Shown here piece after piece: positions 26,500 to 35,441 of a DNA stretch of 64,000 nt (the stretch's first letter is position 1; each line of letters opens with the position of its first letter). The translations under genes and the position numbers were made by a program. Source of the DNA: Chryseobacterium sp. SC28 (GTDB taxonomy: Bacteria > Bacteroidota > Bacteroidia > Flavobacteriales > Weeksellaceae); the NCBI RefSeq assembly GCF_003932955.1, contig NZ_QOVY01000002.1:62001-126000 (forward strand), read 5' to 3'. The notes beneath the pieces are model-generated. The model was not told the DNA's origin. It ran no database searches and saw only the letters and a list, made by a program, of their open reading frames with translations.

Positions 26500-26868
26500 A
26501 TGGCAGACCACAACGAGTTCGGAAAAATAGCAGAAGACCTTGCGGTTGATTTTTTGCTTAAGGCTAATTATAAGATTCTTGTCCGGAATTTCCGCTATCT
26601 AAAAGCTGAGGTTGATATCATCGCGGAATATGAAAATCAAATTATCATCGTAGAAGTCAAAGCCCGACATACAGATGCTTTTTTGGAACCTCAAGAAGCA
26701 GTTAACAAAAAGAAAATCAAATTATTAGTTGCTGCGGCCAATTATTATATAGAGGAAAATAATATCGATAAAGAAGTTAGATTTGATATCATTTCAGTTC
26801 TTCCGAACAAACAAAAAACTTTGGAAATTCATCATATTATGGATGCTTTCCAAAGTTTTGAAATGTAA
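26500..26868 (+). CDS. YraN family protein (UPF0102), nuclease-like fold
   Basis: A 122-residue protein with a PD-(D/E)xK-type core: GKIAEDLAVDFLLK at the N-terminus, AEVDIIAEYENQIIIVEVKAR (Asp...Glu-x-Lys) in the middle, and VRFDIISV. The family is predicted to be a restriction-endonuclease-like nuclease, perhaps a Holliday-junction resolvase relative, but no function is established. It lies downstream of the LD-carboxypeptidase gene in the same orientation and convergent with the sodC-like gene. Confidence 0.88.
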   Translation: MADHNEFGKIAEDLAVDFLLKANYKILVRNFRYLKAEVDIIAEYENQIIIVEVKARHTDAFLEPQEAVNKKKIKLLVAAANYYIEENNIDKEVRFDIISVLPNKQKTLEIHHIMDAFQSFEM

Positions 26869-26899
26869 TTTTGAAAAAAATTTGCGCTTCACAAAAGAC

Positions 26900-26922
26900 A
26901 TAGATTTGGGAATCTATTTTTC
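26900..26922 (+). terminator. Weak terminator between yraN and the sodC-like gene
   Basis: A 7-bp stem ATAGATT (26900-26906) pairs with AATCTAT (26911-26917) around a TGGG loop, followed by TTTTCT. It lies between convergent genes. Confidence 0.5.
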
Positions 26923-26933
26923 TCCCAAACGAT

Positions 26934-27434
26934 TTATTTGATTTCTACACATCCAACTCTGCCGCCGGCATTTCCGGTAGGTTGTGTATGAAAATCGTCT
27001 ACACCGGCGTGGATCACGACAGATTTACCGATGATATTTTTCATAGGATCTTTGCATCCCAAACACCATTTATCGGTGCTGAAAATCAAACGTGCTGTGC
27101 CATCTTTTTTAGCTTCGATGTTTCCGATATCTCCCATATGGAAATGTTCGGTATCCCATTTTCCGTGCGCATCTTTGGACGGATTCCAATGTCCGCCGGC
27201 AGTTGAAGCATCTGTTGCGCTGCAATTTCCAAATTCGTGGATATGAACAGCGTGCAGACCTGGCGATAGTTTGAAAACGCTGAGATCCATCTCAACTCTG
27301 CCCTTATTCTGAGTGAAATTAGCCGTCCCCTGAGTTTCTGTATAAGACTTTGGACGGATGGTGTATTGCTTAGAAACGGTTTTGCAAGACGCTAATGTAA
27401 GCGCCGCAACAGCAACAAGTAATAAATTTTTCAT
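26934..27434 (-). CDS. sodC: Cu-Zn superoxide dismutase family lipoprotein
   Basis: A 166-residue exported lipoprotein. The signal peptide ends in a lipobox (LTLASC, Cys near residue 17). The SOD fold is clear: copper ligands in HAVHIHEFGNC, zinc-loop GGHWNPSKDAHGKWDTEHFH, and VVIHAGVDDFHTQPTGNAGGR with the C-terminal Cys of the conserved disulfide (GCVEI). It would remove superoxide in the periplasm. The gene is divergent from the TonB receptor at 27632 across about 200 bp. Confidence 0.9.
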   Translation of the reverse strand: MKNLLLVAVAALTLASCKTVSKQYTIRPKSYTETQGTANFTQNKGRVEMDLSVFKLSPGLHAVHIHEFGNCSATDASTAGGHWNPSKDAHGKWDTEHFHMGDIGNIEAKKDGTARLIFSTDKWCLGCKDPMKNIIGKSVVIHAGVDDFHTQPTGNAGGRVGCVEIK

Positions 27435-27607
27435 AATTAGTTTATTTGATTAATTAACGATTAAAAAGCAGTTCTTGCTTCAATGTCAAGTGAGTAACAA
27501 ATTTAAAGCCAACATGATAAATAGTCTGTAGTGAAACCTTAATGACGGTTCGGCGGTTAAAAATTACAAATCAGTCAGTTTAAATTTAGTTTAAAAATGG
27601 GGCTCTA

Positions 27608-27615
27608 TATCTTTG
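27608..27615 (+). promoter_or_regulatory. TAnnTTTG promoter element of the TonB receptor gene
   Basis: TATCTTTG matches the flavobacterial -7 element and lies 16 bp before the start codon at 27632. No exact TTG is found at the right distance upstream, so the -33 part is weak. Confidence 0.5.
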
Positions 27616-27631
27616 GACAAAATTAAAAAGG

Positions 27632-29863
27632 ATGATGACGCAACTAAGGATATTACTATTATTAACTTTTTTGATCAGTATAAGAGTTTGGTCACAGATC
27701 ACAGTATCTGGCCAAGTAATATTCAAGAACAAAGCCCTGAAAGACATCAACGTTACATTGAAAGACACCTACGACGGCGCAACCACCGACGATAAAGGCA
27801 ATTACTCATTTTCAACAGCAGAATCCGGAGATAAAATTTTGGTTTTTTCGGGTACCGATTATGAGGAAATGGAAATTCCCGTGAAGTTGGAGGGCAAAAA
27901 TATTTTCGTTGCAGCCCTTCTGAAAGCTCAGATCAACGAGATCAACGCCGTCGTAATCACTGCAGGAAGCATCGAAGCGAGTGACAAGAAAAGAGCAGCG
28001 ACATTGCTTACGCCGCTGGATATTTACACGACAGCGGGAGCCAATGGCCAGATTTCTACTGCTTTGGGATATTTGCCGGGCGTTCAGAAAGTGGGCGAGA
28101 GCGAGGGATTATTCGTAAGAGGCGGAACGGGAACCGAAACCAAAATCTTTATGGATGGGAATCTTATCAATAATTATTTTACCAATTCGGTTCCGGGTAT
28201 TGCTGGCAGAGATCGTTTCAACACATCACTTTTCAAAGGAAATATATTTTCAAGCGGAGGTTATTCAGCGATTTACGGACAAGCTTTGTCATCTGTTTTG
28301 ATTCTGGAAAGTGTGGATTTGCCAGAGAGAACATCATTCGATTACGGGATTTCTCCGATTTTTTTAAGTGCTAATTATCAAAAATTAAACAAAGAAAAAA
28401 CAGCTTCTTGGGGTGTTGCCGGAAGTTATTCTAATCTCGGATTGATGGGAAAACTGTTCAATTTCAATACAGATTTTGGTAAATATCCGCAAGGTTATAA
28501 CTTCGACGGAAATTTCAGAATTAAAACGAAAGGAGGAGGTTTCATAAAATATTACGGAAGTGTAGATGAAAACCAAATGTCTGTTGGATCAAAAAGCTTA
28601 GAGCCAGATTATGACCGGAATCAAGTGAATTTAACAGGTAATAATATGTACCATAATTTGTCTTACAGAGAGAAATTTGGGAAATATCTGGTGAATATTG
28701 GCGCATCATATTCTTATAATTCCAGCGATCTTGATTTTAAAAACCTGTTGAATGATGTAGAAATGAATGATACAAAAATCAACAGCAAATCAAATTATAT
28801 TAATAGCAAATTGGTAGTTGAAAGAAAAATAGGCAGAAATACAGTACGAGGAGGATTTGAACTCAATAATGCTGATGAAAATATGAATTACGGAACTTTC
28901 GAAAAGAAATATAAAGACCTCATTTCATCTGCTTTTGCTGAAACAGATTTGATTTTCACTAATGATTTATCTGCAAAAATAGGAGCCAGAACAGAACATT
29001 CTTCTTATCTCGACAAATGGAATTTTGCACCAAGAGCCGCTTTAGCTTATAGGATTTCCAAAGAATGGACGACGTCTTTGGCATACGGAATGTTCTACCA
29101 AAATCCGGAAAGCAAATATCTCATTTCAAACAATTTCGATTTCCAAAGAGCGGATCATTATATTTTTCAGGTTCAAAAAAACGCTGATGGAAGGAATTTG
29201 AGATTCGAAGCATTTTATAAGAATTATGATAAACTCATCAAAACATCCTCTATCGCTAGTGGAAGTTCTACATCTCCAAATAACCAATATACACAGTTTG
29301 CAGATAACAATGGCGGTGGCGGTTATGCAAAAGGAATCGAATTGTTTTGGAGAGACAAAAAGACATTCAAAAACATCGATTATTGGCTGACTTATTCTTA
29401 TTTGGATTCCAAAAGAGATTTTTTAAACTATCCTTTTAGTTTAGCGCCCAATTTTGCTTCAAAACATACCATTAATGCTGTTGCGAAGAAATTTGTAATG
29501 GATTGGAAAACTGGTTTCAATCTGTCTTATACTTATTCAAAAGGACGGCCTTATTACGATATCATTTCCGATAATGGTAATAACATTCTTCGAAATCAGG
29601 GGAAACTGAAAGATTACAGCGGACTCAACTTCAGTGTCAATTATGTGCCGAGTGTTGGTAAAAAAGATTCAAAATCATTTACTGTTTTTGTTTTGAGCAT
29701 CAATAATATCTTAGGAAATAAAAATGTTTACGGCTTCAATTATTCTGCAGACGGTGCCAGCAGAACTGCTGTAAGGCCACCGGTTAATACTTTTGTCTTT
29801 GTAGGAGTCTTCGTAAGTTTTGGTGTTGATAAAACGAATGATGCGATTAATAATAATTTGTAA
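27632..29863 (+). CDS. TonB-dependent outer-membrane receptor
   Basis: A 743-residue receptor. It has a signal peptide (1-20, LLLLTFLISIRVWSQ), then a carboxypeptidase-regulatory-like domain (about 21-105, ITVSGQVIFKNKALKDINV). Next come a plug domain (about 115-240, with GYLPGVQKVGESEGLFVRGG) and a beta-barrel to the C-terminus. The barrel length is below that of SusC transporters and there is no SusD partner, so the ligand may be a metal chelate, vitamin or peptide. No C-terminal Phe is present (the tail is NDAINNNL), which is unusual for outer-membrane barrels. It is divergent from the SodC-like gene. Confidence 0.9.
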   Translation: MMTQLRILLLLTFLISIRVWSQITVSGQVIFKNKALKDINVTLKDTYDGATTDDKGNYSFSTAESGDKILVFSGTDYEEMEIPVKLEGKNIFVAALLKAQINEINAVVITAGSIEASDKKRAATLLTPLDIYTTAGANGQISTALGYLPGVQKVGESEGLFVRGGTGTETKIFMDGNLINNYFTNSVPGIAGRDRFNTSLFKGNIFSSGGYSAIYGQALSSVLILESVDLPERTSFDYGISPIFLSANYQKLNKEKTASWGVAGSYSNLGLMGKLFNFNTDFGKYPQGYNFDGNFRIKTKGGGFIKYYGSVDENQMSVGSKSLEPDYDRNQVNLTGNNMYHNLSYREKFGKYLVNIGASYSYNSSDLDFKNLLNDVEMNDTKINSKSNYINSKLVVERKIGRNTVRGGFELNNADENMNYGTFEKKYKDLISSAFAETDLIFTNDLSAKIGARTEHSSYLDKWNFAPRAALAYRISKEWTTSLAYGMFYQNPESKYLISNNFDFQRADHYIFQVQKNADGRNLRFEAFYKNYDKLIKTSSIASGSSTSPNNQYTQFADNNGGGGYAKGIELFWRDKKTFKNIDYWLTYSYLDSKRDFLNYPFSLAPNFASKHTINAVAKKFVMDWKTGFNLSYTYSKGRPYYDIISDNGNNILRNQGKLKDYSGLNFSVNYVPSVGKKDSKSFTVFVLSINNILGNKNVYGFNYSADGASRTAVRPPVNTFVFVGVFVSFGVDKTNDAINNNL

Positions 29864-29882
29864 TCATTCAAATATCAATAGA

Positions 29883-29931
29883 GTCGGGCTTTAGCCCGAC
29901 CTATTAAAGAAGTACAGGAATGGCTTTAGCC
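29883..29931. repeat. REP-like palindrome pair after the TonB receptor gene
   Basis: A perfect palindrome GTCGGGCTTTAGCCCGAC (29883-29900), followed 21 bp later by a shorter one, GGCTTTAGCC (29922-29931), with the same core. There is no T run, so it is not a standard terminator. It resembles intergenic REP-type repeats but differs in sequence from the RAYT-linked repeats at 8785-10130. Confidence 0.5.
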
Positions 29932-30010
29932 GAAATTTCAATAATTTACAACTCAGTCACAGAAAATTACCATTCAGCAGAATAAAGTTTTATTCAATCA
30001 AAAGAGCTTA

Positions 30011-30018
30011 TATCTTTG
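30011..30018 (+). promoter_or_regulatory. TAnnTTTG promoter element for the gene at 30055
   Basis: TATCTTTG fits the flavobacterial -7 box, 36 bp upstream of the ATG at 30055. Its position covers the apparent earlier TTG start at 30016, which argues for starting the gene at 30055. Confidence 0.5.
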
Positions 30019-30054
30019 AATTATAAATTAAAACAAACCCTAAAATATTCACCT

Positions 30055-30696
30055 ATGAAAAAATTAATCATAAGCAGCAGCCTTACATTATTGAGCTTTT
30101 CTGCCTTTGCGCAAACCGCCTATGAGAAAGTGATGACAGAAAAGATTGCAAAGATTCAGGATCACAAATCACCAGAAGAATTCACGGCGCTTGCCAATGA
30201 TTTTGATCGGATCGGAACTAAGGAACCCGCCGAGTGGCTACCGTATTATTATGCCGCTTTTGCGACGATTCAGAAGGCACGCCTACTAATGCAGTCTGGT
30301 AAAACGGCAGAGCTGGATCCTGTTGCAGAGCAGGCCGAGAAGTACATTGCGAAAGCGGAGGCGCTGAGCCCCAATAATGCAGAGATCTTTATCCTAAAAA
30401 AAATGACGAGTAGTTTCCGGATGATGGTAGATCCAATGGGGCGGTATATGTCGGAATCTCCAATTGCGCAAAGTGCCTTGGCAAAAGCGAAAGAATTAGA
30501 TTCAGAAAATCCCAGAATCACGGTTCTTTTAGCAGAAGATGCTTACTTTGCACCGGAACAATACGGCGGAAGCAAAAGTAAAGGAATAGAACTTTTCAAA
30601 AGATCTTTGGAACAATTTGCGGTTTACAAGCCTAAAACGGCGCTTGATCCGAATTGGGGGAAGTCTGAAGCGGAATATTTTATCAGCCAGAAATAA
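30055..30696 (+). CDS. Secreted helical-repeat protein of unknown function
   Basis: A 213-residue protein beginning MKKLIISSSLTLLSFSAFAQ, a clear signal peptide cleaved near residue 20. The mature part is helical with TPR-like spacing: a repeated pattern of Ala and Leu in YAAFATIQKARLLMQSGK, AEKYIAKAEALSPNNAEIFI and AKAKELDSENPRITVLLAED. It contains YFAPEQYGGSKSKGIELFKR, which is seen in proteins described only as hypothetical or TPR-like in Bacteroidota. It is probably periplasmic. No partner can be named from the neighbours, a TonB receptor and a peptidase. Confidence 0.8.
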   Translation: MKKLIISSSLTLLSFSAFAQTAYEKVMTEKIAKIQDHKSPEEFTALANDFDRIGTKEPAEWLPYYYAAFATIQKARLLMQSGKTAELDPVAEQAEKYIAKAEALSPNNAEIFILKKMTSSFRMMVDPMGRYMSESPIAQSALAKAKELDSENPRITVLLAEDAYFAPEQYGGSKSKGIELFKRSLEQFAVYKPKTALDPNWGKSEAEYFISQK

Positions 30697-30777
30697 AACA
30701 CAAACATTCATATTCCATAAAATTCCTTCGCCAACGGGTAAGGAACTTCTATTTGAAACCAAAAAAGCTTTCAGCTT

Positions 30778-30804
30778 TTGGAATTTTTATTTTTTGTATT
30801 TTTG
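30778..30804 (+). promoter_or_regulatory. Promoter of the prolyl oligopeptidase gene
   Basis: TTG at 30778-30780 and TATTTTTG at 30797-30804 are 16 bp apart, 1 bp short of the usual range. The start codon at 30820 lies 15 bp after the box, which supports that start over the longer frame from 30778. Confidence 0.55.
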
Positions 30805-30819
30805 AGAAAACCTTTATTA

Positions 30820-32931
30820 ATGAATATTAAACCGATATTAATAACAGCTGGAGTCCTCTTTTCAGCGACTATTTATTCTCAAAAAATGACTTATCCCAAA
30901 GCACAGAAAGGCACTCAGACAGACAATTATTTTGGAACTCAGGTTGCCGATCCTTACCGCGATCTGGAAAACGATTCTGAACCGACTAAAAAATGGGTGG
31001 ACGAAGAAGTGGCCTACAGCCAGAATTATCTTTCGAAAATTCCTTACCGCGATCAGATCAAAGATCAGCTGAGAACGATCTGGAATTACGAAAAAATATC
31101 GGCGCCGTTCAAAGAAGGTGATTATACTTATTTTTACAAAAACAACGGATTACAGGCACAATCTGTGATCTACAGAACCGGACTTAAAGCCAAGAATATC
31201 GAAGTTTTTCTGGATCCGAATCAATTTTCTGATAAAGGAACAACGTCACTTTCCGATCTTTCATTCAACAAAAAGGGAAATCTTGCGGCTTATTCTATCT
31301 CAGAAGGGGGAAGTGACTGGAACAAGATCATTATTATTGATGCCATTTCGAAGAAACAAATCGATGATACTTTGATTGATGTGAAATTCAGTGGAATCTC
31401 CTGGCAAGGGGATGAAGGCTTTTATTATTCCAGCTATGACAAGCCAAAAGAAGGAACGGTACTTTCCGGAATGACGGATAAGCACAAAGTTTACTTTCAC
31501 AAATTAGGGACAAAACAATCTGAAGACAAACTGATTTTCGGAGGCGAAAAAACACATAGAAGATATCTTTCTGCTGGTGTTTCAGAAGATCAGAGATTCC
31601 TGATCATTTCCGGAGCTAACGCAACCAACGGAAACGAATTGTACATCAAAGATCTAAAAAACGGTGGCGATTTTATCCAGGTCAACCAGGGTTTTGATAT
31701 TAATGCTGATATTGTGGATACGCAAGGTGATGATCTTTTCATCTTCACAGACAAAGATGCACCGAATATGCGATTAGTAAAGGTCAGTATCAAAAACCCA
31801 AGTCCTGAAAACTGGAAAGATGTGATCCAGGAAACCGAAAATGTTTTGGGAATCTCCGGCGGCGGCGGTTTTTTCTTCGCAACGTATATGAAAGATGCGA
31901 TTGATATTGTAAAGCAGTGCGATAAGACAGGAAAACTCATCAGAGAAATCACACTACCTGGAAAAGGAAATATCTCCGGTTTTGGAGGTAAGGAAAAAGA
32001 AAAAGATCTCTATTATTCCTTCACGAATTATATCACGCCGGGAACGACTTACAAATACAATGTAGATTCCGGAAAATCAGAAGTTTATCAGAAACCGGAT
32101 GTGAAATTCAACCCTGAAGATTACGTTTCCGAACAAGTTTTCTACACTTCAAAAGACGGGACCAAAGTTCCGATGATGATCAATTATAAAAAAGGAACCA
32201 AGCTGGACGGGAAAAATCCAACGATCCTTTATTCATATGGTGGTTTCAACATTAGTTTGCAGCCAGCTTTCTCTGTAGTGAATGCCATCTGGATGGAAAA
32301 CGGAGGAATCTACGCGGTTCCAAACATCCGTGGCGGCGGCGAATATGGAAAAAAATGGCACGATGCAGGAACTAAGATGCAAAAGAAAAACGTGTTTGAA
32401 GACTTCATCGCGGCTGGAGAATATCTACAGTCAAAAGGTTATACTTCGAAGGAATTTATGGCGCTTTCCGGGCGTTCAAACGGTGGGCTTCTGGTTGGTG
32501 CAACAATGACGATGAGACCGGATCTGGCAAAAGTTGTTTTCCCTGGCGTTGGTGTTTTGGATATGCTGAGGTATAACAAATTTACGGCTGGCGCAGGCTG
32601 GTCTTACGATTATGGAACAGCTGAAGACAGCAAAGAAATGTTTGAGTATCTGAAATCATATTCGCCGGTTCACAATTTAAAAGCAGGAATTTGCTATCCA
32701 TCAACGATGATTATCACAAGCGATCACGATGATAGAGTAGTGCCGGCACATTCATTCAAATTCGGGGCAGAGTTGCAGGAGAAACAAAGCTGTAACAATC
32801 CAATTTTACTAAGAATCGAGAAAAACGCCGGTCACGGAGCTGGCCGTTCTACGGAACAAGTGATTGGTGAAAATGCAGATCTGTTGAGTTTTGCATTGTT
32901 TGAAATGGGAATTAAATCTTTAAAAAAATAA
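30820..32931 (+). CDS. Prolyl oligopeptidase, S9A family, exported
   Basis: Cleaves short peptides after proline. It has 703 residues from the ATG at 30820, with a signal peptide (to about residue 20, TIYSQ). An N-terminal seven-bladed propeller (about 60-420) precedes the alpha/beta hydrolase domain. The triad is Ser in SGRSNGGLLVG, Asp in SDHDDRVVPAHS and His in NAGHGAGRS. The substrate-entry PDVKFNPEDYVSEQVFYTSK linker is typical of S9A. Secretion to the periplasm fits peptide nutrition in this phylum. Confidence 0.94.
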   Translation: MNIKPILITAGVLFSATIYSQKMTYPKAQKGTQTDNYFGTQVADPYRDLENDSEPTKKWVDEEVAYSQNYLSKIPYRDQIKDQLRTIWNYEKISAPFKEGDYTYFYKNNGLQAQSVIYRTGLKAKNIEVFLDPNQFSDKGTTSLSDLSFNKKGNLAAYSISEGGSDWNKIIIIDAISKKQIDDTLIDVKFSGISWQGDEGFYYSSYDKPKEGTVLSGMTDKHKVYFHKLGTKQSEDKLIFGGEKTHRRYLSAGVSEDQRFLIISGANATNGNELYIKDLKNGGDFIQVNQGFDINADIVDTQGDDLFIFTDKDAPNMRLVKVSIKNPSPENWKDVIQETENVLGISGGGGFFFATYMKDAIDIVKQCDKTGKLIREITLPGKGNISGFGGKEKEKDLYYSFTNYITPGTTYKYNVDSGKSEVYQKPDVKFNPEDYVSEQVFYTSKDGTKVPMMINYKKGTKLDGKNPTILYSYGGFNISLQPAFSVVNAIWMENGGIYAVPNIRGGGEYGKKWHDAGTKMQKKNVFEDFIAAGEYLQSKGYTSKEFMALSGRSNGGLLVGATMTMRPDLAKVVFPGVGVLDMLRYNKFTAGAGWSYDYGTAEDSKEMFEYLKSYSPVHNLKAGICYPSTMIITSDHDDRVVPAHSFKFGAELQEKQSCNNPILLRIEKNAGHGAGRSTEQVIGENADLLSFALFEMGIKSLKK

Positions 32932-33029
32932 ATCATATTAATGATAAAATCCTGAAATTTGTCTTCAGATTTTTGTGCTTTGGAAGAGTATTTGATGCAA
33001 TTGGGTAGTAACTTAATACGCTTCTCATA

Positions 33030-33455
33030 ATGAAAACAAATCTCTTAATTGTAGCTTCCATAGCAGTCGCTTTAGTGTCTTGTAAGAAAAATGAAGACAG
33101 TAAAATGGTGAAACAATCCTACTCTGCCGAAACTGAAGTGGTAGAAAATAACGGCAAAATCGACAGTGCCACTACTGCAAAAATGGAAAAAGAAGTCAAC
33201 GGCAAAAAGATCAAGTCGGAGTCTTATCCTTACAAAGGTCTCGACGGAAGCCGTGCCAAAGCAACATTTACGGATAACGGCGAAGAAAAAACCATTACCA
33301 TCGAAGCCAACCATACAAAATATGTTTTGGACTTCAAACGGTCAACACCAAAAGGAGAACTCTATGAAAGAAACGGCATCTCTGCAGAAGCATCGGAAGA
33401 TTCGCTTATCATTTCCCAAGGCAATACCGTCATCCCTCTGGAAAAAATCAAGTAA
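33030..33455 (+). CDS. Small lipoprotein of unknown function
   Basis: A 141-residue protein beginning MKTNLLIVASIAVALVSCKK. The lipobox ALVSC puts the lipidated Cys at residue 18, so it should be anchored to the inner or outer membrane facing the periplasm. The mature part is rich in Lys, Glu and Thr (VENNGKIDSATTAKMEKEVN) with predicted beta strands in the second half (TITIEANHTKYVLDFKRS). It has no recognised domain. It is followed by a strong terminator. Confidence 0.75.
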   Translation: MKTNLLIVASIAVALVSCKKNEDSKMVKQSYSAETEVVENNGKIDSATTAKMEKEVNGKKIKSESYPYKGLDGSRAKATFTDNGEEKTITIEANHTKYVLDFKRSTPKGELYERNGISAEASEDSLIISQGNTVIPLEKIK

Positions 33456-33474
33456 AACGAGGCAATAGCAAATG

Positions 33475-33510
33475 AAATCCCAACAAATATTGGGATTTTA
33501 TTTTGTTTTT
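33475..33510 (+). terminator. Terminator after the lipoprotein gene
   Basis: A perfect 9-bp stem AAATCCCAA (33475-33483) with TTGGGATTT (33490-33498), a 6-nt loop and a downstream T-rich run (TTATTTTGTTTTTT). It lies between this gene and convergent glyS. Confidence 0.8.
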
Positions 33511-33529
33511 TACACCAAAAGAATCTTTC

Positions 33530-35071
33530 TTAAATCTTACTCAGCAAAGTCCTGAAATTCACTTTTTCATCAATAATCTTTCTAAGATCAGCCACAGCGA
33601 CCCTCTCCTGCTTCATCGTGTCGCGATCTCTGATGGTGACAGTGTGATCTACCAAACTGTCGTGATCGATTGTGATACAAATTGGCGTTCCGATCGCATC
33701 CTGTCGTCTGTAACGTTTCCCGATCGCATCTTTTTCTTCATAGAACAGGTTAAAATCATACTTCAGATCGTTGAAGATTGTTTCTGCATATTCTGCCAAA
33801 CCGTCTTTTTTCATTAATGGAAGAATCGCTGCTTTTACCGGCGCCAAAGCTGGCGGCAAACTTAGAACCGTTCTTTCTGATCCGTCTTCCAAAACCTCAT
33901 CTTTAAGACAAGTCGAGAACAGAGCTAAGAACAATCTGTCCAATCCAACCGAAGTTTCTACAACGTAAGGCACATAGCTCTCATTTCTTTCCGGATCAAA
34001 ATACTGTAACTTCCTGCCCGAGAATTTCTCGTGGGCCTTCAAATCAAAATCAGTTCGGCTGTGAATTCCTTCCAATTCTTTGAAACCAAAAGGAAAATTA
34101 AACTCGATATCAGCCGCGGCATTCGCATAATGCGCCAGTTTCTCGTGGTCGTGGAACCGGTAATTTTCTGCACCAAGACCCAGCGCTAAATGCCACTTAA
34201 GACGCGTCTGTTTCCAATATTCATAAAATTCCAACTCCGTTCCCGGCGGCACAAAATATTGCATTTCCATTTGCTCAAATTCTCTCATTCGGAAGATGAA
34301 CTGCCGCGCAACGATCTCATTTCTAAAGGCTTTTCCAATCTGCGCAATCCCGAATGGCAATTTATGACGAGACGTTTTTTGAACATTCAGATAATTGACG
34401 AAAATCCCCTGAGCCGTTTCCGGTCTTAAGTAAAGTTCCGTGGCATTTTCCGAAGCAGCACCCAGTTTGGTCCCAAACATCAGGTTGAATTGTCGCACTT
34501 CTGTCCAGTTTCTTGAACCCGTATCAGGATCGGCAATTTCCAACTCCTCGATCAATGCTTTCACATCCGCCAGGTTTTCAGTTTCCAGAGATTTTGCCAT
34601 TCTCGTAAGGATTGCCGCTCTTTTCGCCCGATATTCCAAGACTTTGGGGTTCGTCGCTTCAAACTCAGCTTTGTTGAAAGCATCACCAAATCTCTTGGCC
34701 GCTTTTTCTATTTCTTTATTTTCTTTTTCCTCAATTTTCGCGCAATAATCCTCGATCAAAACATCAGCACGGAATCTTTTCTTAGAATCTTTGTTGTCGA
34801 TCAAAGGATCGTTGAACGCGTCCACGTGTCCGGAAGCCTTCCAGATTGTCGGGTGCATAAAGATGGCAGAGTCTATGCCCACGATGTTTTCGTTCAGCTG
34901 AACCATCGCTTTCCACCAGTATTGTTTGATGTTATTTTTCAGTTCCGCACCGTTTTGTCCGTAGTCATAGATTGCAGAAAGTCCGTCGTAGATCTCAGAA
35001 CTTGGGAAAATAAAACCATATTCCTTAGCGTGAGAAATCACCTTTTTGAAAACATCTTCTTGCTTTGCCAT
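33530..35071 (-). CDS. glyS: Glycine-tRNA ligase (single-chain, class II)
   Basis: Charges tRNA-Gly. It is the alpha2 type of 513 residues, not the alpha-beta form. Class II motif 2 appears as RQFIFRMREFEQMEMQYF and motif 3 in the segment VGLDRLFLALF near the C-terminus. YLRPETAQGIFVNYLNVQKT is the typical glycine/ATP pocket. The C-terminal anticodon-binding domain is present (about 400-510). It is divergent from pyrD across a gap that holds an intergenic repeat element. Confidence 0.95.
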   Translation of the reverse strand: MAKQEDVFKKVISHAKEYGFIFPSSEIYDGLSAIYDYGQNGAELKNNIKQYWWKAMVQLNENIVGIDSAIFMHPTIWKASGHVDAFNDPLIDNKDSKKRFRADVLIEDYCAKIEEKENKEIEKAAKRFGDAFNKAEFEATNPKVLEYRAKRAAILTRMAKSLETENLADVKALIEELEIADPDTGSRNWTEVRQFNLMFGTKLGAASENATELYLRPETAQGIFVNYLNVQKTSRHKLPFGIAQIGKAFRNEIVARQFIFRMREFEQMEMQYFVPPGTELEFYEYWKQTRLKWHLALGLGAENYRFHDHEKLAHYANAAADIEFNFPFGFKELEGIHSRTDFDLKAHEKFSGRKLQYFDPERNESYVPYVVETSVGLDRLFLALFSTCLKDEVLEDGSERTVLSLPPALAPVKAAILPLMKKDGLAEYAETIFNDLKYDFNLFYEEKDAIGKRYRRQDAIGTPICITIDHDSLVDHTVTIRDRDTMKQERVAVADLRKIIDEKVNFRTLLSKI

Positions 35072-35162
35072 ATCGAGTTGAATTGATGTGCAAAAATAAG
35101 GAAAATGTAGGAAGTTGAGACAACTTTTTGGATTCCCAAAATCGAGCGTTCAAAAACCCGAA

Positions 35163-35302
35163 TTTTAAGGAGCCGGGAACCGGCTGTCCGTTGCAAACCT
35201 AACGAAGTGGTTCGACGTAGTCAATCTTTTTTGCCACACGCTTTGCCAAGATGACACGGTACAAAAACGGCAAAAAAGGATTTCCACTACCATCAGGGCT
35301 AG
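35163..35302. repeat. Intergenic repeat element, copy 2 (long, hairpin-containing)
   Basis: The segment starts TTTTAAGGAGCCGGGAACCG and ends CATCAGGGCTAG. It has the same ends as the element at 16964-17056. The centre carries ATCTTTTTTGCC (from about 35223) facing GGCAAAAAAGGAT (from about 35269), nearly complementary arms about 35 bp apart that could form a long hairpin. It lies between divergent glyS and pyrD, inside their promoter region. Confidence 0.55.
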
Positions 35303-35441
35303 TAACGTTTTCGGCTTCGAAAAGAAAACTTCAAAAAAAATCGATGTTTCACAATAGAACGAGAGAGAAACGCAGAAAAAACTTCCAAAACCCATCTTCC
35401 CGCTTCCCGCAATTTCATTACTTTTGTGAAACTTCTTTCCG

